From NCBI GenBank assembly GCA_947628765.1, contig CANRBD010000063.1, forward strand, positions 1 to 6,307: a DNA stretch of 6,307 nucleotides, written 5' to 3'. The DNA comes from an uncultured Bacilli bacterium. Its GTDB lineage: Bacteria; Bacillota_I; Bacilli_A; RF39; UBA660. Under the pieces are notes generated by a model, which was not told the origin of the DNA, searched no databases, and worked only from the letters and a program-made list of their open reading frames with translations. The number at the start of each line of letters is the position of its first letter. Positions within the stretch are counted from its first letter, which is position 1. Position numbers and translations under genes: made by a program. This document shows, piece after piece, positions 1 through 5,687 of the stretch.

Positions 1-1230
1 CCACTGTTTAGTCGCTCTAAAGATAATTGGGCCTTTAGTACGCCAATCATGCGGATATGAGTGTTTGATAAATTTTAATTTTAATAAATAACCGTTTTCA
101 TGAAGCCAGTTGGTAATTTCTTTATTAGCGTCTTCAAAGTATAATCCTTTAAACATACCTGATTCTTTATTTAAAACACCCTTTTCATCAATTCCATGAA
201 CCATTTCTAAACCTTCGTTTTTACCAACAATAAAGTCATCTTCACCATAAGATGGGGCGGTATGAACTAAGCCGGTTCCGGCATCTAATGTTACATGATG
301 ACCAATAACTACGGGACTTATACGATCCATAAATGGATGTCTATAAGTAACACCAACTAAATCTGATCCTTTAAAGGTATTCATTTTACGGTAAGATTCG
401 ATTTCAAATTCTTCCATTAAATCTTTAACAAGTTCAGAAGCCATAATATAATAATTATCGCCAGCTTTTACTCTCGAGTAATCTAAATTTTCACCAACAC
501 AAATACCAGTATTACCAGGCAGGGTCCATGGAGTTGTTGTCCAAATGACTAATTTATCACCAGGTTTAACAAGGTCATTACCTTCTAAAACTTCAAAAGG
601 TACATAAATAGATGGATCTTTGCGATCTTTATATTCAATCTCGGCCTCTGCTAAAGCAGTTTCACTACTTGGTGACCAATAAACTGGTTTCATACCTTGG
701 AAGATTAAACCTTTTTTCGCCATTTTCGCAAAAACTTCGATTTGTTTAGCTTCATATTCTTTGTGTAAAGTAATATAAGGGTTATCCCAATCACCAATAA
801 CATTTAAATTGATAAAATCAGCTTTTTGTTTAGCCACTTGTTCTTTAGCATATTCTTCACATAAACTTCTAAATTTCGAAGTGCTTAAGGTCTTGCGATC
901 AACACCAGTTTTCGTAACGGCATTTTCAATAGGTAGTCCATGTGTATCCCAACCAGGAATAAAATCAACATAATAACCCTCCATGATTTTTGAACGGTTG
1001 ATAAAGTCTTTTAAAATCTTTTGAAACGCATGACCTAAGTGAATATTCCCATTAGCGTAAGGTGGACCATCGTGTAAGACAAAAGGTTTTTTATTTTTAT
1101 TCTTTTCTCTTAATTTATCATATAAGCCCATTTCATCCCATTTTTCTCTTTGTAGTTTTTCATTTTCTGGTAAATTGCCACGCATATTAAATTCTGTTTG
1201 TGGCATTAATAATGTGTCTTTTAATTCCAT
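1..1230 (-). CDS. ileS: Isoleucyl-tRNA synthetase, N-terminal part (cut by window start)
   Basis: Class I synthetase that charges tRNA-Ile with isoleucine in the cytoplasm. The 410 visible codons run from the ATG at 1230 to the window edge, and the rest of the roughly 900-residue protein lies outside. The HIGH motif appears as HLGH at residues 64-67 within PPYANGNIHLGH, followed by GWDTHGLPIE at 93-102, typical of the bacterial type 1 enzyme. The CP1 editing domain begins around residue 180 and shows the Thr-rich WTTTPWTLPGNT (230-241) and GTGLVHTAPSYGEDD (318-332), with the conserved editing Asp region. The KMSKS loop, tRNA-binding domain and C-terminal zinc site are not visible. The start is supported by AAGGAG 8 nt upstream. 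The gene lies 12 nt after the antiporter stop, so the two are almost certainly cotranscribed under the Ile T-box at 2221-2424. Confidence 0.98.
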   Translation of the reverse strand, partial: MELKDTLLMPQTEFNMRGNLPENEKLQREKWDEMGLYDKLREKNKNKKPFVLHDGPPYANGNIHLGHAFQKILKDFINRSKIMEGYYVDFIPGWDTHGLPIENAVTKTGVDRKTLSTSKFRSLCEEYAKEQVAKQKADFINLNVIGDWDNPYITLHKEYEAKQIEVFAKMAKKGLIFQGMKPVYWSPSSETALAEAEIEYKDRKDPSIYVPFEVLEGNDLVKPGDKLVIWTTTPWTLPGNTGICVGENLDYSRVKAGDNYYIMASELVKDLMEEFEIESYRKMNTFKGSDLVGVTYRHPFMDRISPVVIGHHVTLDAGTGLVHTAPSYGEDDFIVGKNEGLEMVHGIDEKGVLNKESGMFKGLYFEDANKEITNWLHENGYLLKLKFIKHSYPHDWRTKGPIIFRATKQW

Positions 1231-1238
1231 AATTTCAT

Positions 1239-1245
1239 CTCCTTA
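1239..1245 (-). promoter_or_regulatory. Ribosome binding site of ileS overlapping the antiporter stop codon
   Basis: The minus strand reads TAAGGAG, with AAGGAG 8 nt before the ileS ATG at 1230. Its first three bases, TAA at 1245-1243, are the stop codon of the upstream antiporter gene. Ribosomes ending on the antiporter therefore release on the ileS Shine-Dalgarno sequence, which suggests translational coupling (inference). Confidence 0.85.
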
Positions 1246-2196
1246 AAATAAACCCATTACATAGCTATAATATACTATGAAAATAAGTAAAAATAATAAG
1301 CCCTCTTTTTTATCAATTTTGCGGTCGTTGGCGCATAACAAGAAAAGCAAAATAGTTGAAATAAGCATCGTAAACAAATCAATAATGTTGAAACTGATAC
1401 TATAAATACCACCACATATAATAACTGGTAAACCAATAACTATACCAATATTAAATATATTACTACCAACAACATTACCAATGGCAATATCATATTCACC
1501 TTTTCGTGTGGCGACTACAGAGGTTACTAACTCTGGTAATGAAGTACCTAAAGCGATAATTGTAAGTCCGATTACTTTTTTACTAACTCCAATCGCTGCA
1601 GCAATATATGAAGCTGAATCTACAACCATATTACTACCAAAAATAATGGCAGCAATACCTAAGACGGTAAAAATAATGGCTTTAGGTACTGGTAAAACTT
1701 TCCCTTCTTCATTTTCATCATTTTTATTATGCATAATAGATAGTAAATAATAAACAAAAACAAAGAAAAATAACAAGACAACTAAACCATCACTTCGAGT
1801 AAAAGCATTAACAACATTTAAATCAAATAAATTATCCGAAAGTAAAATCACAAATAAAGATGTAATCAATATCATAATTGGTAATTCTTTTTTTACGGTA
1901 GCGCTTTTTACTGACAATGGATGAAACAAAGAAGCCACTCCTAATATCAATAATATGTTAAGAATATTAGAACCGATAACATTACCTAACACGATATCAC
2001 CACTGCCTGAAATTAACGATTTAATGCTGACAGCAAATTCTGGAGCTGAAGTACCAAAAGAAACAATGGTAAGACCAACTAACATTTTGGATATTTTTAA
2101 ATGTCTAGCTACACTACTAGCACCATCGACAAAAAAGTCGGCACCTTTAATTAATATAATAAAACCAATTATCAAAACTAATATTTGTAGTAACAT
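1243..2196 (-). CDS. Calcium/sodium antiporter, CaCA family (YrbG-like)
   Basis: Integral membrane cation exchanger of the Ca2+:cation antiporter family, 317 residues, close to the usual 310-330. Two inverted alpha-repeats hold the cation-binding signatures: GTSAPE at 48-53 with GNVIGSN at 71-77, and GTSLPE at 218-223 with GNVVGSN at 240-246. About ten hydrophobic segments are visible. A charged cytoplasmic loop near 156-170 (KNDENEEGK) separates the two halves. The start is the ATG at 2196, because AAAGGAG sits 7 nt upstream. A longer reading from 2262 would translate the T-box and terminator and is rejected. The gene sits between an Ile T-box leader and ileS, so its mRNA should be made mainly when uncharged tRNA-Ile accumulates. 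The family assignment is firm. The transported ion is family knowledge, since YrbG-type members are annotated as Ca2+/Na+ but substrates vary across CaCA. Confidence 0.93.
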   Translation of the reverse strand: MLLQILVLIIGFIILIKGADFFVDGASSVARHLKISKMLVGLTIVSFGTSAPEFAVSIKSLISGSGDIVLGNVIGSNILNILLILGVASLFHPLSVKSATVKKELPIMILITSLFVILLSDNLFDLNVVNAFTRSDGLVVLLFFFVFVYYLLSIMHNKNDENEEGKVLPVPKAIIFTVLGIAAIIFGSNMVVDSASYIAAAIGVSKKVIGLTIIALGTSLPELVTSVVATRKGEYDIAIGNVVGSNIFNIGIVIGLPVIICGGIYSISFNIIDLFTMLISTILLFLLCANDRKIDKKEGLLFLLIFIVYYSYVMGLF

Positions 2197-2203
2197 ATAG
2201 CAT

Positions 2204-2210
2204 CTCCTTT
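2204..2210 (-). promoter_or_regulatory. Ribosome binding site fixing the antiporter start
   Basis: AAAGGAG on the minus strand lies 7 nt before the ATG at 2196 and just after the T-box terminator. It decides for the 317-residue start over the in-frame ATG at 2262, which lies inside the T-box sequence and has no ribosome binding site. Confidence 0.85.
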
Positions 2211-2220
2211 TAGTCAAAAT

Positions 2221-2244
2221 AAAAACCCATCCATTAAGGACGAG
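2221..2244 (-). terminator. Regulated intrinsic terminator of the Ile T-box
   Basis: CTCGTCC (2244-2238) pairs with GGATGGG (2232-2226) over 7 bp, including two G-U pairs, around a 5-nt loop, followed by TTTTT at 2225-2221. The 5' arm shares CGTCC with the antiterminator, so the two folds are mutually exclusive, as in a standard transcriptional T-box. Confidence 0.9.
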
Positions 2245-2424
2245 CTGTTCCCGCGGTACCACCTTATTTTATAAACAAATATACACTTATAACTATAACG
2301 CGTTACCGTTTTTTCTTACTGATTTCAGAAAAACACATCAAGAGTGATCTATATATTATTTATTTATTAGTTTTCACCAACCACTAACTCTCTATAAAAT
2401 ACAATAATATACCGTCTCTTTCAT
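2221..2424 (-). promoter_or_regulatory. T-box riboswitch responding to tRNA-Ile
   Basis: Leader RNA that binds uncharged tRNA-Ile and switches from termination to readthrough. Stem I can be drawn from the sequence. AAGAG (2420-2416) pairs with CTCTT (2344-2340), and TATATTATT (2411-2403) pairs with AATAATATA (2360-2352). Between them is an internal loop holding ACGG on one side and GATCA on the other. The specifier codon is AUC (2348-2346), followed by the usual purine A, so it reads Ile. The distal part carries AGAGAG and GTGGTTGGTGAAAAC, typical of canonical Stem I. A Stem II-like hairpin (TTTTTCT/AGAAAAA) follows near 2334-2310. The T-box sequence AAGGTGGTACCGCG is at 2265-2252, with its partner CGTCCTT at 2242-2236. 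The leader starts only about 10 nt after the divIVA stop, and no convincing promoter separates them. The next gene is the antiporter, not ileS. Confidence 0.95.
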
Positions 2425-2430
2425 TTGCTT

Positions 2431-2889
2431 TTAAAGTTCGACCTTGTCAATCTCCTCAATTACTTCTAATTGTGATTCAACAATATCTTTTAAACGACGT
2501 TTAAATATGTTGACATTTCGCTTCAAAGTCATTGCATCATTTTCAATTTTTTCTGCCCGCATTAAAGCTTCGTTGACAATTCTGTTGGCATTTTTTTTAG
2601 CATCATTTAAGACAACTTCACTCTCACGATGAGCAGCTATTTTTAATTGATCTGATGTCTTTTGAGCCATCATAATAGCTCTATTTAAAGTATCTTCCAT
2701 TCTTTCATAATGTTCGAGCTTTTCCTTTAGAGATTCTACTTCTTCGATTTCCTTTTTCAAGCTTTTAATTACCGCATTCTTTTTATCAATCTCTACGACC
2801 ATCTGTTCAACTCGTGATATAACATTATCCAAAAATGAATTTACTTCATCAGGATCATAACCTCGAAGTGTACGATTAAATTTTTCCAT
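2431..2889 (-). CDS. divIVA: DivIVA-family cell division/polarity protein
   Basis: Coiled-coil protein of 152 residues that in Firmicutes gathers at curved membranes of septum and poles and recruits division partners. The N-terminal lipid-binding domain is recognised by RGYDPDEVNSFLD at 9-21. Heptad-like Leu/Ile/Glu/Lys-rich coiled coil covers roughly 25-65, and a second helical stretch covers 66-148. The start at 2889 is backed by a GAGGT motif 7 nt upstream, and an in-frame TAG lies a few codons further up with no alternative ATG between. The protein starts about nine residues later than B. subtilis DivIVA and lacks the LTPxDIxNK segment. The membrane-inserting Phe-Arg pair before GYD is Leu-Arg here (residues 8-9). 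The position after sepF and before ileS matches the Firmicutes division cluster. GpsB is a shorter paralogue and a less likely identity. Confidence 0.9.
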   Translation of the reverse strand: MEKFNRTLRGYDPDEVNSFLDNVISRVEQMVVEIDKKNAVIKSLKKEIEEVESLKEKLEHYERMEDTLNRAIMMAQKTSDQLKIAAHRESEVVLNDAKKNANRIVNEALMRAEKIENDAMTLKRNVNIFKRRLKDIVESQLEVIEEIDKVEL

Positions 2890-2916
2890 AATCTCTACCT
2901 CACCGAAGCACTACAT

Positions 2917-2945
2917 ATTATAGCACTTTTTTCTAAATTTTAAAA
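2917..2945 (-). promoter_or_regulatory. Likely promoter for divIVA (extended -10)
   Basis: In the 62-bp gap after sepF, the minus strand has TGCTATAAT (2925-2917), a perfect -10 hexamer with the TGn extension. A poor -35, TTTTAA (2945-2940), stands 17 nt upstream. Transcription would start near 2910, about 20 nt before the divIVA ATG, and would continue into the Ile T-box, antiporter and ileS. Confidence 0.65.
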
Positions 2946-2951
2946 CTTTTT

Positions 2952-3350
2952 TTACCATTCGATATCAATATCGTTATTATCGTGAATTCCTTTACCATCA
3001 GTTTCCCCAGTAATTTCACCTTGAACACTGACATTGTTTGGAGCGCATAGGAAAATACCCCCACCGATTTTCTGAATTTTTCCATTTATCGCATAAATCG
3101 TTCCACTTAAAAAATCAACAATTCGTTTAGCTTGATCCGATGTTACTCTTTTTAAGTTCACGACTACTGTATTACGCTTTTTTAAATGGTCAGCAATTTG
3201 TTGAGACTCTGAAAAAGCACGTGGTTCTAAAAGAATCATTTTAGCTCCACCTTCTTCAGGAAAAGCTTCCTCAGTTTTTATATCATAGTATTCATCAGCT
3301 GGAGAAAATACTTCTTCATCTTCCCCCATTATTTTTTTCATGAAACCCAT
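2952..3350 (-). CDS. sepF: Cell division protein SepF
   Basis: SepF anchors and bundles FtsZ filaments at the membrane during septum formation. The 132-residue product has the expected layout. A short amphipathic membrane-binding helix (MGFMKKIMG, 1-9) is followed by an acidic flexible linker (10-35) and the FtsZ-binding SepF domain (about 37-110). That domain contains VVVNLKRVTSDQAKRIVDFL (62-81), SGTIYAINGKIQKIGGGIF (82-100) and LCAPNNV (101-107). An acidic tail ends in DIDIEW. The start is the ATG at 3350, because AAGGAGG lies 7 nt upstream. A reading from 3377 would run through that ribosome binding site. The neighbours fit: divIVA follows after 62 bp and ileS is further on. The ylmG and ylmH genes that stand between sepF and divIVA in B. 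subtilis are absent. Confidence 0.96.
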   Translation of the reverse strand: MGFMKKIMGEDEEVFSPADEYYDIKTEEAFPEEGGAKMILLEPRAFSESQQIADHLKKRNTVVVNLKRVTSDQAKRIVDFLSGTIYAINGKIQKIGGGIFLCAPNNVSVQGEITGETDGKGIHDNNDIDIEW

Positions 3351-3391
3351 AGGTTTACCTCCTTGCTTATTTTTCACACTATACTATTGTC

Positions 3392-3400
3392 ATTTTATCA
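3392..3400 (-). promoter_or_regulatory. Possible extended -10 promoter for sepF
   Basis: The minus strand reads TGATAAAAT (3400-3392), a TGn-extended -10 with five of six consensus bases, 41 nt before the sepF ATG. No good -35 is visible at 17 nt (TTTTAT). A promoter is expected here because a strong terminator follows glyQS upstream. Confidence 0.5.
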
Positions 3401-3434
3401 TAGTTTTTTTAAAAATAAAATGGTTTTTTCATCA

Positions 3435-3479
3435 TTTTTACGTTTTTCGTAAAAAAAGACCAAAAAATTTAATTTTTTG
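3435..3479. repeat. Two adjacent perfect AT-rich dyads between glyQS and sepF
   Basis: TTTTTACG (3435-3442) and CGTAAAAA (3448-3455) form an 8-bp perfect inverted repeat with a 5-nt spacer. Next to it, CAAAAAATT (3461-3469) and AATTTTTTG (3471-3479) form a 9-bp perfect dyad around one base. Neither is followed by a T-run on the side needed for a terminator. They lie 35-87 bp upstream of the sepF -10 candidate and could be a regulator site or chance structure in AT-rich DNA. Confidence 0.5.
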
Positions 3480-3494
3480 ACACTTTTAAAATTT

Positions 3495-3513
3495 AAAAAG
3501 CCCTTATGGGCTT
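3495..3513 (-). terminator. Intrinsic terminator after glyQS
   Basis: AAGCCC (3513-3508) pairs perfectly with GGGCTT (3503-3498) around the loop ATAA and is followed by further T residues to 3495. The glyQS stop codon TAA (3514-3512) overlaps the 5' arm, so termination follows immediately after the gene. It separates glyQS from the sepF-divIVA-ileS block. Confidence 0.9.
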
Positions 3514-4885
3514 AAATTTTCATTTTATCTTTGATATAACTAGGTACTTCTTCAATTTTTAAAGTAACTTGCTTCATCGTGTCACGATCTCTTACTGTTA
3601 CTGTTCCATTATTAATAGTTTCATCATCGATGGTGATGCAGTAAGGTGTTCCCGCGACATCTTGTCTTCGATAACGTTTTCCAATAGATCCAGTTTCATC
3701 ATAAGTTACCATAAAAATTTTAGCTAACTCTAAACATACTTCTTTGGCTTTTTCACTATGAAACTTTTTAACAAGCGGTAAAATAGCCGCTTTATAAGGA
3801 GCAATATATGGATGAAAATGCATAACTTCACGTGTAGTTCCATCTTCTAAAGCTTCTTCTTCATAACTTTGGCACAGAATAGCTAAAGCTAATCTATCGG
3901 CACCAATAGAATATTCGATAACATTGGGTATAAATTTTTCATTTGTTTCTGGATCTTGATATTCCATCTTTTTACCAGAATACTCTGAATGCCTGGATAA
4001 GTCCCAAGTTCCACGATGATGAATACCGTTTAATTCTTCCCAACCAATTGGAAATTTATATTGTATATCACATGCTGCTTTGGCATAATGAGCTAATTTA
4101 TCATGATCGTGATATCTTAATTTATCACTAGCTAACCCTAAGTCTTTGACAAATTCGAGAGCTCTTTTTTTATAATCTTCGTAAAAATTCATACTGTCTT
4201 TTTCATGACAAAACTTTTGTAATTCCATTTGCTCAAATTCAATAGTTCTAAAAAGAAAATTACCTGGTGTTATTTCATTTCGAAAACTTTTCCCTATTTG
4301 GGCAATAGCAAATGGTAACTTAGCCCGTAATGATCTTTGAACGTTTAAAAAATTGACATATTCTCCCTGACAAGTTTCGGGTCTTAAGTAAACTGTATCA
4401 GCATCATTTTCTAAAGTTCCACGAGAAGTTTTAAACATGGGATTAAATTTTCTTATTTTAGTCCAATCAAAACCTTTACAATTAGGACATACAATATGAT
4501 TATCACTTATATATTTTTCTAGTTCTTCATCACTCATGCCTTCGGCAGCAACTGTTCCTTTAGAAAATTCTTCAATTAAAGAATCAGCACGAAAACGTTG
4601 TTTGCATTTTTTACAATCCATTTTGGGATCACCAAAAGATTCTATATGGCCTGATGCTTCCCAAACTTTTGGATTCATTAAAATTGCGGCATCGATACCA
4701 TATGTATTGATATCTTCTTGAACAAATCTTTGCCACCAAGCTTTTTTAATATTGTTTTTAAGTTCAACTCCTAATGGACCAAAATCCCAAGTATTAGCAA
4801 AACCATCATATATTTCACTACCAGGATAAACAAAACCATACTGTTTACATAAATTAACTATTTTTTCCATTGTCACATTTTCCAT
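3512..4885 (-). CDS. glyQS: Glycyl-tRNA synthetase, single-chain (alpha2) type
   Basis: Class II synthetase that charges tRNA-Gly. It is the homodimeric form found in many Firmicutes, Mollicutes and eukaryotes, not the separate GlyQ/GlyS tetramer. The 457 residues match the usual length of about 460. Visible landmarks are the N-terminal YGFVYPGSEIYDG (16-28) and WDFGPLG (33-39), and two CxxC pairs, C91/C94 and C133/C136, in the insertion after motif 1. RPETCQGEYVNF (168-179), motif 2 with FRNE at 201-204 and FRTIEFEQME (212-221), and motif 3 around EYSIGADRLALA (324-335) follow. The anticodon-binding domain covers about 360-457. The start at 4885 has AAGGAGG 5 nt upstream. An in-frame ATG at 4918 lies inside the leader terminator and is rejected. 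The gene is controlled by the Gly T-box leader just upstream. Confidence 0.97.
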   Translation of the reverse strand: MENVTMEKIVNLCKQYGFVYPGSEIYDGFANTWDFGPLGVELKNNIKKAWWQRFVQEDINTYGIDAAILMNPKVWEASGHIESFGDPKMDCKKCKQRFRADSLIEEFSKGTVAAEGMSDEELEKYISDNHIVCPNCKGFDWTKIRKFNPMFKTSRGTLENDADTVYLRPETCQGEYVNFLNVQRSLRAKLPFAIAQIGKSFRNEITPGNFLFRTIEFEQMELQKFCHEKDSMNFYEDYKKRALEFVKDLGLASDKLRYHDHDKLAHYAKAACDIQYKFPIGWEELNGIHHRGTWDLSRHSEYSGKKMEYQDPETNEKFIPNVIEYSIGADRLALAILCQSYEEEALEDGTTREVMHFHPYIAPYKAAILPLVKKFHSEKAKEVCLELAKIFMVTYDETGSIGKRYRRQDVAGTPYCITIDDETINNGTVTVRDRDTMKQVTLKIEEVPSYIKDKMKI

Positions 4886-4900
4886 AATATCCTCCTTAAT

Positions 4901-4964
4901 AAAAAACTTCTGGGACAAAGTGTAAGGACGATTTCTCGCGGTTCCACCTTACTTATTCCAGAAG
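4901..4964 (-). terminator. Terminator hairpin of the Gly T-box leader
   Basis: CTTCTGG (4964-4958) pairs perfectly with CCAGAAG (4913-4907), which is followed directly by TTTTTT (4906-4901). The arms flank the whole T-box/antiterminator element (4950-4924), and GTAAGG/CCTTAC inside can extend the stem. This is unlike the usual T-box layout, in which the terminator takes over the 3' half of the antiterminator. Confidence 0.75.
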
Positions 4965-5022
4965 AATCACTTTCATATATATGACTCCAGGTTTCCAAGC
5001 CCATCATCGCCTTTAAATATCT
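4901..5022 (-). promoter_or_regulatory. Compact T-box riboswitch upstream of glyQS
   Basis: The T-box sequence AAGGTGGAACCGCG (4950-4937) and its partner CGTCCTT (4930-4924) are unmistakable, and the downstream gene implies tRNA-Gly as ligand. Only about 72 nt lie between the predicted transcription start near 5022 and the T-box. The AGAGAG and GGTTGGTG landmarks of canonical Stem I are missing. A short hairpin can be drawn: ATGAT pairs with GTCAT around a loop that contains GGG, GGC and GGA, all Gly codons, so the specifier cannot be assigned with certainty. The leader also begins with AAGGCGAT, which can pair with ATCGTCCTT of the antiterminator with one bulge. Transcripts reading through from the gene upstream would also pass this switch. 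Confidence 0.88.
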
Positions 5023-5028
5023 ATTTAC

Positions 5029-5057
5029 ATTTTATTGTTTTTTTCTAAATTTGTCAA
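5029..5057 (-). promoter_or_regulatory. Consensus promoter of the glyQS T-box leader
   Basis: TTGACA (5057-5052), a 17-nt spacer and TAAAAT (5034-5029) form a near-perfect housekeeping sigma promoter on the minus strand, 15 nt after the stop of the upstream gene. Transcription should start near 5022, which fixes the leader as short. Confidence 0.85.
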
Positions 5058-5071
5058 TAATTATTTATTTA

Positions 5072-5626
5072 CTAGTTTTTGGTTTTAACATGATTTGATT
5101 TTTTAGGATTAAAAATCACTCCAGCATTTTCAAAAGCTTCATACACTTCTTGTTTTTCAAGAAAATATCTCACCATTTGCCAGCAAAAATCATCATTTAT
5201 CGGCCTTGTATTAGGTAAAGCCCCAAATGGCGTTTTAAAATTATGGCTTAAATAAGCAAACTTATTATAACTAATAATTGAAACTTTAGTATCTAAAAGT
5301 TCAAAACCGTTATATTCTAAATCAGTTATCATAAATGTCTCATCGGAATCTAAAAATTGACCTAAATAGTCGTATTTTTGTAAATGACTTATTTCTTCAT
5401 TTTGTTCATCTTTTAGTAAATTATAAACATCTTTGGTTGTTCCGTAATTTAAAAGATTTCTAATAATAGATTTTAAGTTTTCTTCTTTAACATCTTTTTG
5501 TATTTTTTCACTATCAATCATAAAAATTAATTCATCGACTAAACCATCAAACCACATATCATTATATTTATATAATGTTTTGATTGGGGAAGGTACATTA
5601 AAACATTTTAAATCGGCCTTTTGCAT
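5072..5626 (-). CDS. Unrecognised 184-residue protein between recO and glyQS
   Basis: I do not recognise this family. The product looks soluble, with no signal peptide or membrane segment. It is rich in Leu, Asp, Glu, Lys, Tyr and Phe and has a single Cys near the start. Notable stretches are VPSPIKTLYKYNDMWFDGL (11-29), a helical-looking region around 40-75 and FGALPNTRPINDDFCW (residues ~134-149). A basic, Asn-rich end (KKSNHVKTKN) closes it. It is probably a real gene. It has an ATG with AGGAG 9 nt upstream, a consensus-like promoter just before it, base and codon use like its neighbours, and sits cleanly between recO and the glyQS promoter. The predicted 5' leader is only about 15 nt. No terminator separates it from glyQS. 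Position alone does not reveal a function. Confidence 0.85.
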   Translation of the reverse strand: MQKADLKCFNVPSPIKTLYKYNDMWFDGLVDELIFMIDSEKIQKDVKEENLKSIIRNLLNYGTTKDVYNLLKDEQNEEISHLQKYDYLGQFLDSDETFMITDLEYNGFELLDTKVSIISYNKFAYLSHNFKTPFGALPNTRPINDDFCWQMVRYFLEKQEVYEAFENAGVIFNPKKSNHVKTKN

Positions 5627-5646
5627 AGTTCCACACTCCTACTTAC

Positions 5647-5675
5647 ATTATACATAAAATACTATTAATTATCAA
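5647..5675 (-). promoter_or_regulatory. Promoter for the unrecognised gene
   Basis: TTGATA (5675-5670), a 17-nt spacer and TATAAT (5652-5647) lie in the 61-bp gap after recO on the minus strand. The start would be near 5640, placing the AGGAG ribosome binding site at the very 5' end of the transcript. Confidence 0.8.
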
Positions 5676-5687
5676 ACTGAAAAAGAC

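Noticed and set aside
2197..2262. N-terminal extension of the antiporter by 22 residues from an ATG at 2262
   Set aside because: These codons read through the T-box sequence, terminator and ribosome binding site. The ATG at 2196 has a good AAAGGAG, and the protein from there begins with a membrane segment as the family does.
2423..2450. TTGACA (2450-2445) at the end of divIVA as a promoter for the Ile T-box
   Set aside because: No acceptable -10 follows at 16-18 nt (best GCAAAT), and the implied start would cut off the 5' arm of Stem I.
1481..2632. Plus-strand open frames at 1481-1750, 1955-2200 and 2444-2632
   Set aside because: They lie antisense to the antiporter and divIVA, have no ribosome binding sites and show no recognisable domain. 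They are shadows of the real genes.
3351..3377. Upstream start for sepF at 3377
   Set aside because: The codons include the AAGGAGG that serves the ATG at 3350. MGFMKKIMG is the usual SepF membrane helix start.
3943..4721. Plus-strand open frames at 3943-4131 and 4536-4721
   Set aside because: They are antisense to the conserved glyQS coding sequence and have no supporting signals.
4886..4918. Upstream start for glyQS at 4918
   Set aside because: It lies in the leader next to the terminator stem, and AAGGAGG stands 5 nt before the ATG at 4885, which gives the usual family N-terminus.
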